From an uncultured Bacteroidia bacterium (GTDB lineage Bacteria > Bacteroidota > Bacteroidia > NS11-12g > UBA9320), in contig CAJQIC010000025.1 of assembly GCA_905478335.1 (NCBI GenBank), forward strand, positions 17,067 through 81,066: a stretch of 64,000 nt of DNA, in the 5' to 3' direction. A program made the translations under genes and the position numbers. Under the pieces are notes generated by a model, which searched no databases, was not told where the DNA came from, and saw nothing but the letters and a program-made list of their open reading frames with translations. The stretch's first letter is position 1. Every line of letters begins with the position of its first letter. Shown piece by piece: positions 8,621-17,815 of the stretch.

Positions 8621-11600
8621 ATGCAATTCGGTAATTTTGTTAGGTACAGTTTAAGTGTCATCGCGGTGATGTCATTTTTAGTAACTGGTTTTGCTCAAAA
8701 AACGCAGGTCTACACCCAACCTGAAGAAATTTATTATCACGCTGTAGAATTATATGACAAAGAGTTGTTCGGACCAGCTATTGAGGAATTTGAACTGTAC
8801 ACCTCCAAAAGCAACACGGATGAATTGCTTAAAGAAAAAGCAACCATTTATGGCTTAATGAGCCACATGCAGTTGGACCACAACCACTACGATCGAAAGC
8901 TTGATCGATACCTGAAGAAAAATCCTGAAACGGCATTACATAACCTCGCCTTGTTTGAACTGGGTAATTTTTATTTCAACAACAGGAAGTTTAAGAAGTC
9001 TGCAAAATATTTCGAATCACTTCAAATATCTAATCTTCCAAAAGAGTATTGGGAGGAAGCAAACTTCAAAATGGGTTATGCCTTTTTTAGAACAAAAGAT
9101 TACGATAAATCAAAGGCGCACTTTAACAAAATACGGAACCAACAGGGTGAGTATTACACGGAAGCCAACTATTTCTATGGTTACATGTGTTATAAAGAGA
9201 AAAAATTTGATTGTGCGTTAAAAAGCTTTCAACGCATTGCAGGTGAAGGTCCGGAAATCATGCATTTGTACATCGCTCAAATCTATTATGCACAAAAAGG
9301 CTATAAACCTGCCCTCGACTATATCGAACAACATAAGATTGAAAAATATGCCAATGAATATAATCTCTTAGAGGGCAAGACACACTTCCAACTAAAAGAA
9401 TACAACAAAGCGGCCAAGTTTTTTAGCCTCATAGATGACCAGTCTTTTTATCTGGCAGACGAAGATGTATATATGATTGGTTTCACTCAGTTTTTGAGTG
9501 AAAATCACAAGCGGGCACAGGAAGCTTTTGTGCGCATATCAGGTTTGGAATCGAGCTTAGGACAGTTAGCAAACTATCAACTCGGGCAGAGCTTCTTAGC
9601 AACAAACGACAAGCAGAAGGCGTTTTTAGCTTTAGGTGTTGCCAAACGAATGGACTACAACAAGGAAATTCAGGAGATGGCTCATTTCAATTATGCCAAA
9701 CTTGCCTTTGAACAAGGTGCGCATAACAATGCCATTCAAACCACTCAAGAATTTATCCGCAAGTATCCCAACAGCGAATTCAGCGACGATGCAAAGGGTA
9801 TGCTTGCTGAAATGCTCGTAAACACAAAGAATTACAATCAAGCTATTCGTGTTCTGGAGGAGATAAAGTCGTTTAATACGCAGAGTAAATCCATTTACCA
9901 AAAAATCACGTATAACAGAGCTGAACAGTTGTTTACGGACAGAAACTACAAAGAGGCCAAGGTTTATTTTAACAAATCACTGCGTTTTACAAGCGACAAA
10001 TTACTTCAAGCACAAGCGTACTACTGGCTTGGAGAAATGCAATTCATGGACGACAAGTTTGCCAGTGCTAGGTCTAATTATAGTAGAATGCTCAACATAT
10101 CAGAATCTTCGCGAAGCATCTATTATACCAAAGCGCTTTACAGCATGGGCTATACGCATTACATGGAGCAAGACGTGAACAAGGCCCTTAATTATTTCAA
10201 TAAATATAAATCTGTAGCTACAGATCGTGGGTCTGCCGTTCATAACGACAATGCGTTACGTTTGGGCGACAGTTATTTCTTAAAAAAACAATATGATCAA
10301 GCCATTGCCGCCTACAGCAGTGTGGCTAACGGAAAGTATCCACAAACAGTTTACGCACTGTTCCAAACAGGTATCATTTATGGTCTTAAAGGCAAGCCAA
10401 GTCAGAAAGTTGCGACCCTAAAACGTATAGAAACGAATTTTTCTAAATCCGTTTTTGTGGATGATGCGCTTTTTGAAATTGGTGATACGTATCTGAAGTA
10501 CCTCAACAAGCCAGAAATGGCGATGACTATGTTTAACCGTGTTGTGCGCAACCATCCTGGAAGTATTTATACGCCACCTAGTTATTTAAAGATCGGGAAC
10601 ATCTTTGCAATTTCTGGAGACAATAAAAAGGCCATGGAGTATTGCAAAAAAGTCATTGAACAATACCCAAACACAAGCAGTGCGAAAGAAGCCTACGATT
10701 TAGGAGAAACCATCGCTATTAATATGGGAACGGTAGACGAATGGTTTGATTATGTCAATGGTCGACCAAACAGTGATGTACGTGTTACCTATCAAGATTC
10801 TCTATTGTACGAATCGTCTCTACAGAAATATCGATTGGGTGATTGTGCTGGTGCCTCCAAAGGCTTTACTTCTTACAAGAATCGATTTGGTAAATCAGGA
10901 TATTTCGTAACTCAAGCACATTACTACATTGCTGAATGTGCCTACGCTGAAGACAAATATGAACTGGCTATAGAAAACTATAAATATGTTGCCGATCAAT
11001 CCATCAGTGACCATTTAGAAGACGCGACGTACAAACTAGCTGAATTGTTATACTGGCAGAAAAAACTTACTGAGGCGCTACCTTACTTTAGCAAATTAGA
11101 AAGATTGGCAAGTACGAAGGTTCATTTCACTTCGGCCGTGGTTGGCCAAATGCGCTGTAACTATAGCATTGGTAACTTGGATGCGGCTAAAAAGAATGCA
11201 ACAGACGTTCTACCAATTGAAAACATTGAGTCTGAGTATTTAATTGAAGCAAACCTTGTACTTGGGAAAATACAATTTGGTGCAGGCAATTACCTAACGT
11301 CTATGTTCCACCTCGATTTCGTGGTAAAAGAATCGTCTACCGAAGAAGGCGCTGAAGCGCAATACTACCGATGTAAGGTATACTTTAATCAAGGAAAACT
11401 AGAAGAAGCCAGAACAGCCGTATTTGGACTTAGCGAAGACTATGCTTCCTACGAGTACTGGGTTGTCAAAGGCTTTGTTTTATTGTCGGACATATATGTT
11501 GCAGAAGAGGACTACTTCCAAGCCCGTGCTACACTTCAAGGAGTGCAAGATGCCTACGATGGCGATCAAGCAATCCTAGATGAAATTGCCGAAAAACTAA

Positions 11601-11695
11601 AAGCGTTAGACGCGCTAGAGAAAAAAAGCGAAGAAGACCTCTCTCCTGAAGAAGACAGCGAATACGATGATCAAGAAGAATCTGAAGACGAATAG
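8621..11695 (+). CDS. Large tetratricopeptide-repeat protein, exported
   Basis: Protein of 1024 residues built almost wholly of TPR-type helical hairpins after a signal peptide (1-25, ending FAQ). Repeats can be followed from about residue 30 to 980 through recurring patterns such as A.Y..G......Y..A...F, so it is a long superhelical scaffold, probably periplasmic. It ends in a strongly acidic tail (about 990-1024, Glu/Asp/Ser). Similar giant TPR proteins occur across Bacteroidota, where they are thought to act as assembly scaffolds in the envelope; the exact partner is unknown. It stands alone, with a TATTTTTG box upstream, and converges on the ppx gene. Confidence 0.88.
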   Translation: MQFGNFVRYSLSVIAVMSFLVTGFAQKTQVYTQPEEIYYHAVELYDKELFGPAIEEFELYTSKSNTDELLKEKATIYGLMSHMQLDHNHYDRKLDRYLKKNPETALHNLALFELGNFYFNNRKFKKSAKYFESLQISNLPKEYWEEANFKMGYAFFRTKDYDKSKAHFNKIRNQQGEYYTEANYFYGYMCYKEKKFDCALKSFQRIAGEGPEIMHLYIAQIYYAQKGYKPALDYIEQHKIEKYANEYNLLEGKTHFQLKEYNKAAKFFSLIDDQSFYLADEDVYMIGFTQFLSENHKRAQEAFVRISGLESSLGQLANYQLGQSFLATNDKQKAFLALGVAKRMDYNKEIQEMAHFNYAKLAFEQGAHNNAIQTTQEFIRKYPNSEFSDDAKGMLAEMLVNTKNYNQAIRVLEEIKSFNTQSKSIYQKITYNRAEQLFTDRNYKEAKVYFNKSLRFTSDKLLQAQAYYWLGEMQFMDDKFASARSNYSRMLNISESSRSIYYTKALYSMGYTHYMEQDVNKALNYFNKYKSVATDRGSAVHNDNALRLGDSYFLKKQYDQAIAAYSSVANGKYPQTVYALFQTGIIYGLKGKPSQKVATLKRIETNFSKSVFVDDALFEIGDTYLKYLNKPEMAMTMFNRVVRNHPGSIYTPPSYLKIGNIFAISGDNKKAMEYCKKVIEQYPNTSSAKEAYDLGETIAINMGTVDEWFDYVNGRPNSDVRVTYQDSLLYESSLQKYRLGDCAGASKGFTSYKNRFGKSGYFVTQAHYYIAECAYAEDKYELAIENYKYVADQSISDHLEDATYKLAELLYWQKKLTEALPYFSKLERLASTKVHFTSAVVGQMRCNYSIGNLDAAKKNATDVLPIENIESEYLIEANLVLGKIQFGAGNYLTSMFHLDFVVKESSTEEGAEAQYYRCKVYFNQGKLEEARTAVFGLSEDYASYEYWVVKGFVLLSDIYVAEEDYFQARATLQGVQDAYDGDQAILDEIAEKLKALDALEKKSEEDLSPEEDSEYDDQEESEDE

Positions 11696-11715
11696 TCTTA
11701 GTAGATTGAAAGACC

Positions 11716-12609
11716 TTATTTAGAATTTAAATAATCGGCGTACAGCGATCGAACAATACCATCAGACAGCCCGATTTTAGGCACATAAATCTTTGTCGTA
11801 TCGGTTCTATCGATGATAGACAAAAAGATTTCACAGGCCGGGATAATAACATCAGCACGGTCTGGATTAAGATTAAACTGTGTAATACGATCTGTATAGG
11901 AAATCGACTTCATTTGATCATAAAACGAACGCAAGCTTTCTGTAGTGATATGTAGATCACTATTTCTTCTGCGCTTTAGCTTATAAATTTTGTTGATGTT
12001 ACCACCAGAACCCAAAATAGGTATACCGCTTCCAACTAATTCGTGTTCGGTTAGCCAATTTTTCAAACGCTTCCATTCCTGCTTGTCTATGGCGTCGGTC
12101 ATGTAACGAATTGTTCCAATATTAAAAGACTCTCTAACCGACTTTTTCTTGTTGTGGTAGGTAAACTCTGTACTTCCCCCTCCGACATCAACGAATAATA
12201 TTCTATCCTTGGCTTTAATAAATGCTGGTATCTCTTCACCTGAAATTACGTTTGCCTCCTTTTCACCACTGATAATGTCTATTTCAATTCCGGTGGTATT
12301 TTTTATATGGTCAACGATTACAGGTCCATTCACAGCATCACGCATAGCCGACGTCGCAAATGCCTTGTAGGAGATTATTTTTTGTGCCGACATGAGATGT
12401 TTGAACGCGTGCATGGTGTCAATCATCTCTTTCTCTTTTTCAATAGAGATTCGCCCCAATTTGAAGGCGTCGTCTCCAAGCCTTAAAGGCACCCTTAATA
12501 AAAGTCCTTTTCTAAAAAATGGCCCTTTATCAGTCTCAAATACATAGGCAAGTAAAAACCTAATGGCGTTTGAGCCAATGTCGATAGAAGCAAATTTTAA
12601 TGGATCCAA
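11716..12609 (-). CDS. ppx: Exopolyphosphatase / GppA family phosphatase
   Basis: Protein of 297 residues of the sugar-kinase/actin-like ASKHA superfamily, hydrolysing polyphosphate ends or pppGpp. The N-terminal phosphate-binding loop (ASIDIGSNAIRFLLA) and the second one (FVDVGGGSTEF, about 140-150) are both present. This is the short single-module form usual in Bacteroidota, lacking the C-terminal HD domain of E. coli Ppx. It follows ppk1 by 3 nt, forming a polyphosphate synthesis and breakdown operon. The apparent start is TTG at 12609, with no ATG close by. Confidence 0.92.
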   Translation of the reverse strand: MDPLKFASIDIGSNAIRFLLAYVFETDKGPFFRKGLLLRVPLRLGDDAFKLGRISIEKEKEMIDTMHAFKHLMSAQKIISYKAFATSAMRDAVNGPVIVDHIKNTTGIEIDIISGEKEANVISGEEIPAFIKAKDRILFVDVGGGSTEFTYHNKKKSVRESFNIGTIRYMTDAIDKQEWKRLKNWLTEHELVGSGIPILGSGGNINKIYKLKRRRNSDLHITTESLRSFYDQMKSISYTDRITQFNLNPDRADVIIPACEIFLSIIDRTDTTKIYVPKIGLSDGIVRSLYADYLNSK

Positions 12610-12612
12610 TCG

Positions 12613-14643
12613 TTATTTGTTTTGTAAATAGTTATAAAAATCATGCTGACAGCGGATCTTCTTACCGCTATTAGCCACGTATGCATTGCGCATCGACTGA
12701 TCAAATAATCTAGCCTTGACGTTATCTTGTAGTTGTAAATTGATAAAGTCCATCAATTCATTTTGAATGTCTTTATCATAAATTGGCGTCGCTACCTCAA
12801 TTCTCCGATCTAAATTTCTAGTCATCCAGTCTGCTGAAGAGAGATAAATTTTACGGTCGTCGTCCTTACCAAAAATGTATACACGTGCGTGTTCCAAATA
12901 CCGATCTAAAATGCTTATCGCTCTAATATTTCCTTTTGCACTTTCATGCTCAGGAATCAGAGAACATATTCCGCGGATAATCAAATCTACCTGAACACCT
13001 TTACCTGCTGCTTCATATATTTTGTCAATGAGCTCTGGGTCAACTAAACTGTTAGACTTAATCAACATATAACCTGACCCGGAGGTTTCAGCGCGTTGTA
13101 TTTGTTCATCAACCAAGGTAAGTAATCGGAACCGTGTATAACGCGGACTTACTAAAAGGTGATTAAACTTGGTAGTGAGATAGGGCGTTTCGATAAAGCT
13201 GAATACCTTGTCTACCTCGTCTGTAATTTCTTTTCTGGCGGTTAACAGAGAAATATCACTGTACACATTTGCCGTTCCCTCATGGAAATTTCCGGTACCA
13301 ATATGGGCTATTCTGTTTCTTCCTACTTTAGATTTATACTCAATTAATATGAGCTTAGAGTGGATCTTCAAACCCGGTGATCCAAGTATTAAACGAACAC
13401 CTGCATCAGTCAGTGTTTTGGCCCATTTCAAGTTGGCTTCTTCATCAAAGCGCGCTTGCAGTTCAATAACCACAACCACGTCCTTTCCATTTTTAACAGC
13501 GCTGATCAGGGCATTTATCACTTTCGAACCTTTGGCGAGTCGATATATCGTAACCTTGATTGTTTTAACGTTGGGAGAAATAGCAGCTTCACGCAATAAA
13601 TCAATGATGTAGTCGAAATTCTGAAACGGGTAATGAAGCAACACATCTTTTTTTGCGACAGCATCGATAATGCTGTTTTGACCTTCTAAATATTTATGAC
13701 TTAGCGGTGGTTTGTCATTGTAAACCAATGAGTTATCTCCAACATTAGGAAACTTCATAAAATCCTTAAAGTTGTGATAACGTTCGCCTGGAATAATGTT
13801 TTCTTCAGACGTCAGATTCATTTTTTTCAGGAGATACTCGACTGACGCTGCCGGCATATTATTGTCGTAAACAAACCTTAGCGGCTCTCCTTTTTTTCGT
13901 TTCTCTAAACTCCGTTTGAGTTTATCATAAAAACCCACCACAATATCATCATCAAGGTCTAACTCAGCGTCTCTTGTTATCTTGAAGATATGTGACTCAA
14001 ATTTGTTGCAATTAAATATTTTAAAAATACGACCCAGGTTTGCACGTATAATGTCATCGAGGTAGATGATATACTTTTTCCCGTCTTTTTCTGGCAGAAG
14101 TAAAAAACGACTTAACTGGTCACTTGGTATTTCAATTAAACTATACTGTTGTTGATCTTCACTGTCATGAAAGCCGACAAATAAGTAATTCACGTCGTCG
14201 TCGAGGTACGGGAATTGCTTTAGTTTTTTCAACATCACTGGTACCAATAGTGGTTCAACCTTTTCTAGGTAATACGCATCTACGAATGCTTTTTGCTCTG
14301 TATTGAGTTGCATCTCGTTGATGATGAATATACCATGCTGTCCAAGTTCCTTTATGATTGACTTATAGACTTTTTCGAATCTCTTTTGAAGCTTAACTAC
14401 CGTTTTATGAATGTGATTCATCACACGTTGTGGAGATTCGACCATTTCGACATTGGTCTTTTTCTGAATCTTGATTAATCTTCGAATCGTTGCTACACGA
14501 ACACGAAAGAATTCGTCAAGATTGTTTGAGAAAATCCCTAAAAAACGCATTCGCTCGACTAGAGGATTAGCAGAATCCTCGGCCTCTTGCAATACGCGTT
14601 CATTAAAAGACAACCAGCTTATTTCTCTATTGATTGTCTTCAT
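12613..14643 (-). CDS. ppk1: Polyphosphate kinase 1
   Basis: Membrane-associated enzyme that polymerises the terminal phosphate of ATP into polyphosphate, reversibly. At 676 residues it is the normal length. It opens with the N-domain signature REISWLSFNERVLQEA; the phospholipase-D-like catalytic histidines are His428 (GLKIHSKL, equivalent to the autophosphorylated E. coli His435) and His585 (EHARVY, equivalent to His592). The start is ATG at 14643. The gene lies 3 nt upstream of ppx on the same strand, so both are probably expressed together to control polyphosphate level. Confidence 0.97.
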   Translation of the reverse strand: MKTINREISWLSFNERVLQEAEDSANPLVERMRFLGIFSNNLDEFFRVRVATIRRLIKIQKKTNVEMVESPQRVMNHIHKTVVKLQKRFEKVYKSIIKELGQHGIFIINEMQLNTEQKAFVDAYYLEKVEPLLVPVMLKKLKQFPYLDDDVNYLFVGFHDSEDQQQYSLIEIPSDQLSRFLLLPEKDGKKYIIYLDDIIRANLGRIFKIFNCNKFESHIFKITRDAELDLDDDIVVGFYDKLKRSLEKRKKGEPLRFVYDNNMPAASVEYLLKKMNLTSEENIIPGERYHNFKDFMKFPNVGDNSLVYNDKPPLSHKYLEGQNSIIDAVAKKDVLLHYPFQNFDYIIDLLREAAISPNVKTIKVTIYRLAKGSKVINALISAVKNGKDVVVVIELQARFDEEANLKWAKTLTDAGVRLILGSPGLKIHSKLILIEYKSKVGRNRIAHIGTGNFHEGTANVYSDISLLTARKEITDEVDKVFSFIETPYLTTKFNHLLVSPRYTRFRLLTLVDEQIQRAETSGSGYMLIKSNSLVDPELIDKIYEAAGKGVQVDLIIRGICSLIPEHESAKGNIRAISILDRYLEHARVYIFGKDDDRKIYLSSADWMTRNLDRRIEVATPIYDKDIQNELMDFINLQLQDNVKARLFDQSMRNAYVANSGKKIRCQHDFYNYLQNK

Positions 14644-14665
14644 GTATTCCGTAAACCTATGGTTA

Positions 14666-15436
14666 TTAGTAATTTAGAATTTGAGACATTGAAATGCGAA
14701 TCACACGTCCTTTGCCTTGCGCTTGTGTAAATTTCCCATTGGTAGCGTCTTGAATACTGTCTCCATTTCTATCGAAACTAAAAGACGTTGCACTGGTTTC
14801 TCCATACTTGATGTTTACCTCGACTGGACTAAATCCACGCCAAAAATGAAAGCCTAAACTCGCTACAGGAATCACAAAAGCAGTTTTACCACGATAATCG
14901 GTTTGGGTTTGATCAAATCTAATGAGGCCTACTTTGTTGAATTCAAGACCCACACCCATTGATATCCCAAAGTCTTTTTCACTTTCATACGTCGAACCAG
15001 AGCCAATATACAATTTGGCATATAATGGTATCTGGATAGAACCAAATCCTTCTATCGAGCCAACCGAAAAATCGCTGTAAGGTGGCGCAGTAACTTGTCC
15101 GATACCAATAGATATTGGTGAGGAAATAGCCAATGCTGAGTTATCATCAAGCTTTCTGATGTTATACCTAGGTTCTAGTCCAAACGAAACTAGATTATTG
15201 GTAAATGATTGAAACGGTATTTCGGCATAAACAGGTATTGTACTATTTGGATTATCAGGGTCTGGCTTTACGTTACCCGTCGGAGCATATTCAACCTTAA
15301 GCGGTGTCCAGATATAATCGAAATAGAAAGAAGAATGCATAGACAAAAAGAAGTTGTCATCAAAATCTTCATCTTGCCCGTAACTGCTCATCATACCTAG
15401 TATCAATGACAGAAAAATAAGCGCTAGTTTTTTCAT
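14666..15436 (-). CDS. Hypothetical outer-membrane beta-barrel-like protein
   Basis: Protein of 256 residues with a signal peptide (1-20, ending SYGQ) and alternating aromatic/polar strands to the C-terminus, which ends in an aromatic residue (SQILNY), as barrels often do. It lies 22 nt upstream of ppk1 on the same strand and may be transcribed with it. No family is recognised; a link to phosphate storage is only positional. Confidence 0.68.
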   Translation of the reverse strand: MKKLALIFLSLILGMMSSYGQDEDFDDNFFLSMHSSFYFDYIWTPLKVEYAPTGNVKPDPDNPNSTIPVYAEIPFQSFTNNLVSFGLEPRYNIRKLDDNSALAISSPISIGIGQVTAPPYSDFSVGSIEGFGSIQIPLYAKLYIGSGSTYESEKDFGISMGVGLEFNKVGLIRFDQTQTDYRGKTAFVIPVASLGFHFWRGFSPVEVNIKYGETSATSFSFDRNGDSIQDATNGKFTQAQGKGRVIRISMSQILNY

Positions 15437-15491
15437 AGTTTATCTCTTACTTATTTAACGACTGAGTTCAAGATGTGTTTCAATTGAATCG

Positions 15492-16730
15492 TCAATGTTG
15501 TGTTTCTTTCTCCGATTTCGAAGATAATGGTGTAAAAGAAAAAATAACCAAACAAAACACTAAAATGCCTTGCTGTCGTTCTAAAACGGACTCCAACATA
15601 AAACTAATGATAAAAATGGCGGTTATTGCTATCGTTGCAGGGTTGTTTCGTGTTAAAAAGATCAACAACACAGCTATGAGTAACAACAATACACCACCAA
15701 CTAAACCGTAGGCTAACGACAGTTCAAGGAATTGATTGTGCGGTCCTACCCTATTCTCTGGGTAAAGAATGGTATCATCGAGCATATACTGATGCTGTAT
15801 TTCCTTGTCTACATTGGGTGCACCGACCCCAAGGATGAGGTTTTTTTCGATTACATGCATACTGGTTTTCCAAGCCTCTACCCGCATGGCTAGCGACTTG
15901 TAGTTAATGTCTTCACCAGATGTTACGGCGTTAAAATCTTCTACCGAGTTTAATACCTTGTTTCGGAATGAACCTGAAATTTGATAAGCCAAAATTGGTG
16001 TCAGCATCATCCCAATTAAACCAAAGGCAATCAACTTATATTTTTTGGACTGCCACACTTGGGCCATTCCATATACCACTGCACTGGCATAAAAAGCAAC
16101 CAAACCGGTTCTTGACGCTAAGATATGGAGCATAAGCGCCAACAGTATACCTAACGCCAACCACGTATTCTTACGACTATCTGTTTTATAAAAGAACAGA
16201 CAAATCCAAATGCATAAAGACATGACAATACCGAAGTAAATGTGATGCATATTGCCAAAAATGGGAACGTGTTTGCTTTGAAGCAACAGGGTGTTTATTT
16301 CCTCATAATTGAGTCCGTAGTTAATGGTACTAACAGCTGCTACGGCCATGGTGAGCATTGCAAACATGAGCCAACTGTTTCTGAACTGACAAGAGGATTT
16401 ATCCAAAGTTAGAACGTATAAGGGCACAACAACTAAGGGCAGCTTCAGCGCCACTTCACTAAACCAACTTTCTAGATTCCCAGCCCTTAATCCATCCACA
16501 AAAACCAATATCACCCAGAAAATGAGTAAACGGTAAACATTCTTTGTGTTGTTTGATTGAGGTGCAAATAATTTGTCTTTTGACTTGACCATGTACCACA
16601 CGACGTACACCAGCATGAGGCCAACACTTACAGACAGTAAAAAGCGGCTGAAAAACAGAGATACAGCACACAGTACAAATGGAATGTATGCCCAATAGGG
16701 CGATTTGTTCAGTCCGAGCTTATTTAGCAA
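15492..16730 (-). CDS. O-antigen ligase-like polytopic membrane protein (Wzy_C family)
   Basis: Inner-membrane protein of up to 412 residues with about 10-12 hydrophobic segments and a large extracytoplasmic loop (about 250-330) before a conserved RVGPHNQFLELSLAYGLVG segment, the signature of O-antigen ligases and polymerases. It would join or polymerise surface glycans in the periplasm. The apparent start is TTG at 16730, inside the last codons of the LysM gene (11-nt overlap), which implies translational coupling. The neighbourhood includes an NfeD protease and a family 9 glycosyltransferase. Confidence 0.84.
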   Translation of the reverse strand: MLNKLGLNKSPYWAYIPFVLCAVSLFFSRFLLSVSVGLMLVYVVWYMVKSKDKLFAPQSNNTKNVYRLLIFWVILVFVDGLRAGNLESWFSEVALKLPLVVVPLYVLTLDKSSCQFRNSWLMFAMLTMAVAAVSTINYGLNYEEINTLLLQSKHVPIFGNMHHIYFGIVMSLCIWICLFFYKTDSRKNTWLALGILLALMLHILASRTGLVAFYASAVVYGMAQVWQSKKYKLIAFGLIGMMLTPILAYQISGSFRNKVLNSVEDFNAVTSGEDINYKSLAMRVEAWKTSMHVIEKNLILGVGAPNVDKEIQHQYMLDDTILYPENRVGPHNQFLELSLAYGLVGGVLLLLIAVLLIFLTRNNPATIAITAIFIISFMLESVLERQQGILVFCLVIFSFTPLSSKSEKETQH

Positions 16731-17697
16731 AACTTACCTGAACATCAGCGTTATCTTCTATTTCAATATCAGAATGCGCCGTTTTACTAAGCTTAATAAT
16801 GTTTCCTTTCGACTCATCTAGGGTATGGTTTGCAACCACTTTGACAAAAACTGATTTATTGTTGGCTGGGTTAGACACCATAAGCGTACTCCCAATACTT
16901 GCGGAGTGATGCGAACAAACACGCTTGCCTTTGGTCTTTTTATCTTCTGACGACAGAAACTCAATGCTTCCAGTTTCGGTAACTTTTTGTGTTTTGTACT
17001 TCGGCAGTTTTTCGATGCTAACCGTGTACTTTTCTTTTTTCACTTCCGACATTTCAACCACAGGATCATCACGTAACTCTCTTGGGTTGATAGCCTCTTT
17101 GAGTGTTTCTAGTTTTTCTGAAACATCATCAACTTGTTGCTTCGCTTCGGTAATGGCTTTTTCTTGTTTGTCTTTTTCAGTTTTTGTTGCAGGCACCATT
17201 AGCTGCTGACCTTGACCCAAAATATCAGACTCTAAGCCATTTAAATTCTTAATGACATCAACCTTAGTGTTATACAAAACAGAGATTGAATATAGCGTTT
17301 CACCTGAAGCGACTGTATGATACTTTGCGAAAGTGGTTTTTTTACTTGCCTTTTTATCGAATGACTGGCTAGGTGCTTTATCTTCAGCAAAGTACTCTGT
17401 AACCGTTTTTTCTTCAAGCGCTGCGTCTTTACCAGTAGGGATAAGCAGTATTTGATTGATGTGTAACATTTTATCCGAACCAGGGTTGGCTACGATAATA
17501 TCATCCAACGAAACACCATACCGTCTGCCAATGGCAAACAAGCCTTGTGATTTTTCGACTTGATGAAGGATGTATATCTTACCATTCTTCACCTTTGTTC
17601 CAATAGAATCTTGTGGATTGGCGAAACATGGTTTTGCAAAAAAGCCGAGGGCGATTACCACACCCACTATATATTTTAATTTTTTCATTTCTACCAT
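16720..17697 (-). CDS. Exported protein with two LysM domains and a double-psi-barrel-like C-terminus
   Basis: Peptidoglycan-binding protein of about 325 residues. I chose ATG at 17697 (Met-Val-Glu-Met-Lys-Lys, preceded by AAAGGG) because a signal peptide follows at once; a further in-frame extension upstream to 17799 has no signal and is unlikely. LysM 1 spans about 30-80 and LysM 2 about 115-165 (each with the YxVxxGETLYSIS-type opening). A charged coil (about 170-215) follows, then an RlpA-like barrel region from about 255 to the end with CSHHSASIGSTL and VKVVANHT motifs. Probable cell-wall remodelling or anchoring. Its end overlaps the O-antigen ligase gene. Confidence 0.83.
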   Translation of the reverse strand: MVEMKKLKYIVGVVIALGFFAKPCFANPQDSIGTKVKNGKIYILHQVEKSQGLFAIGRRYGVSLDDIIVANPGSDKMLHINQILLIPTGKDAALEEKTVTEYFAEDKAPSQSFDKKASKKTTFAKYHTVASGETLYSISVLYNTKVDVIKNLNGLESDILGQGQQLMVPATKTEKDKQEKAITEAKQQVDDVSEKLETLKEAINPRELRDDPVVEMSEVKKEKYTVSIEKLPKYKTQKVTETGSIEFLSSEDKKTKGKRVCSHHSASIGSTLMVSNPANNKSVFVKVVANHTLDESKGNIIKLSKTAHSDIEIEDNADVQVSFAK

Positions 17698-17815
17698 CGT
17701 TATATCCCTTTCTAATACACAACTACTATTCCAAACAAATTTATTGCCTTCAATCCTATTTTTTGAGGTAATTTGCACACACTCTATCCATATATACACT
17801 GATATTGTTGCTTAA

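Noticed and set aside
13208..13612. A 134-codon open frame on the plus strand.
   Set aside because: It is antisense to ppk1, whose catalytic histidine region it covers.
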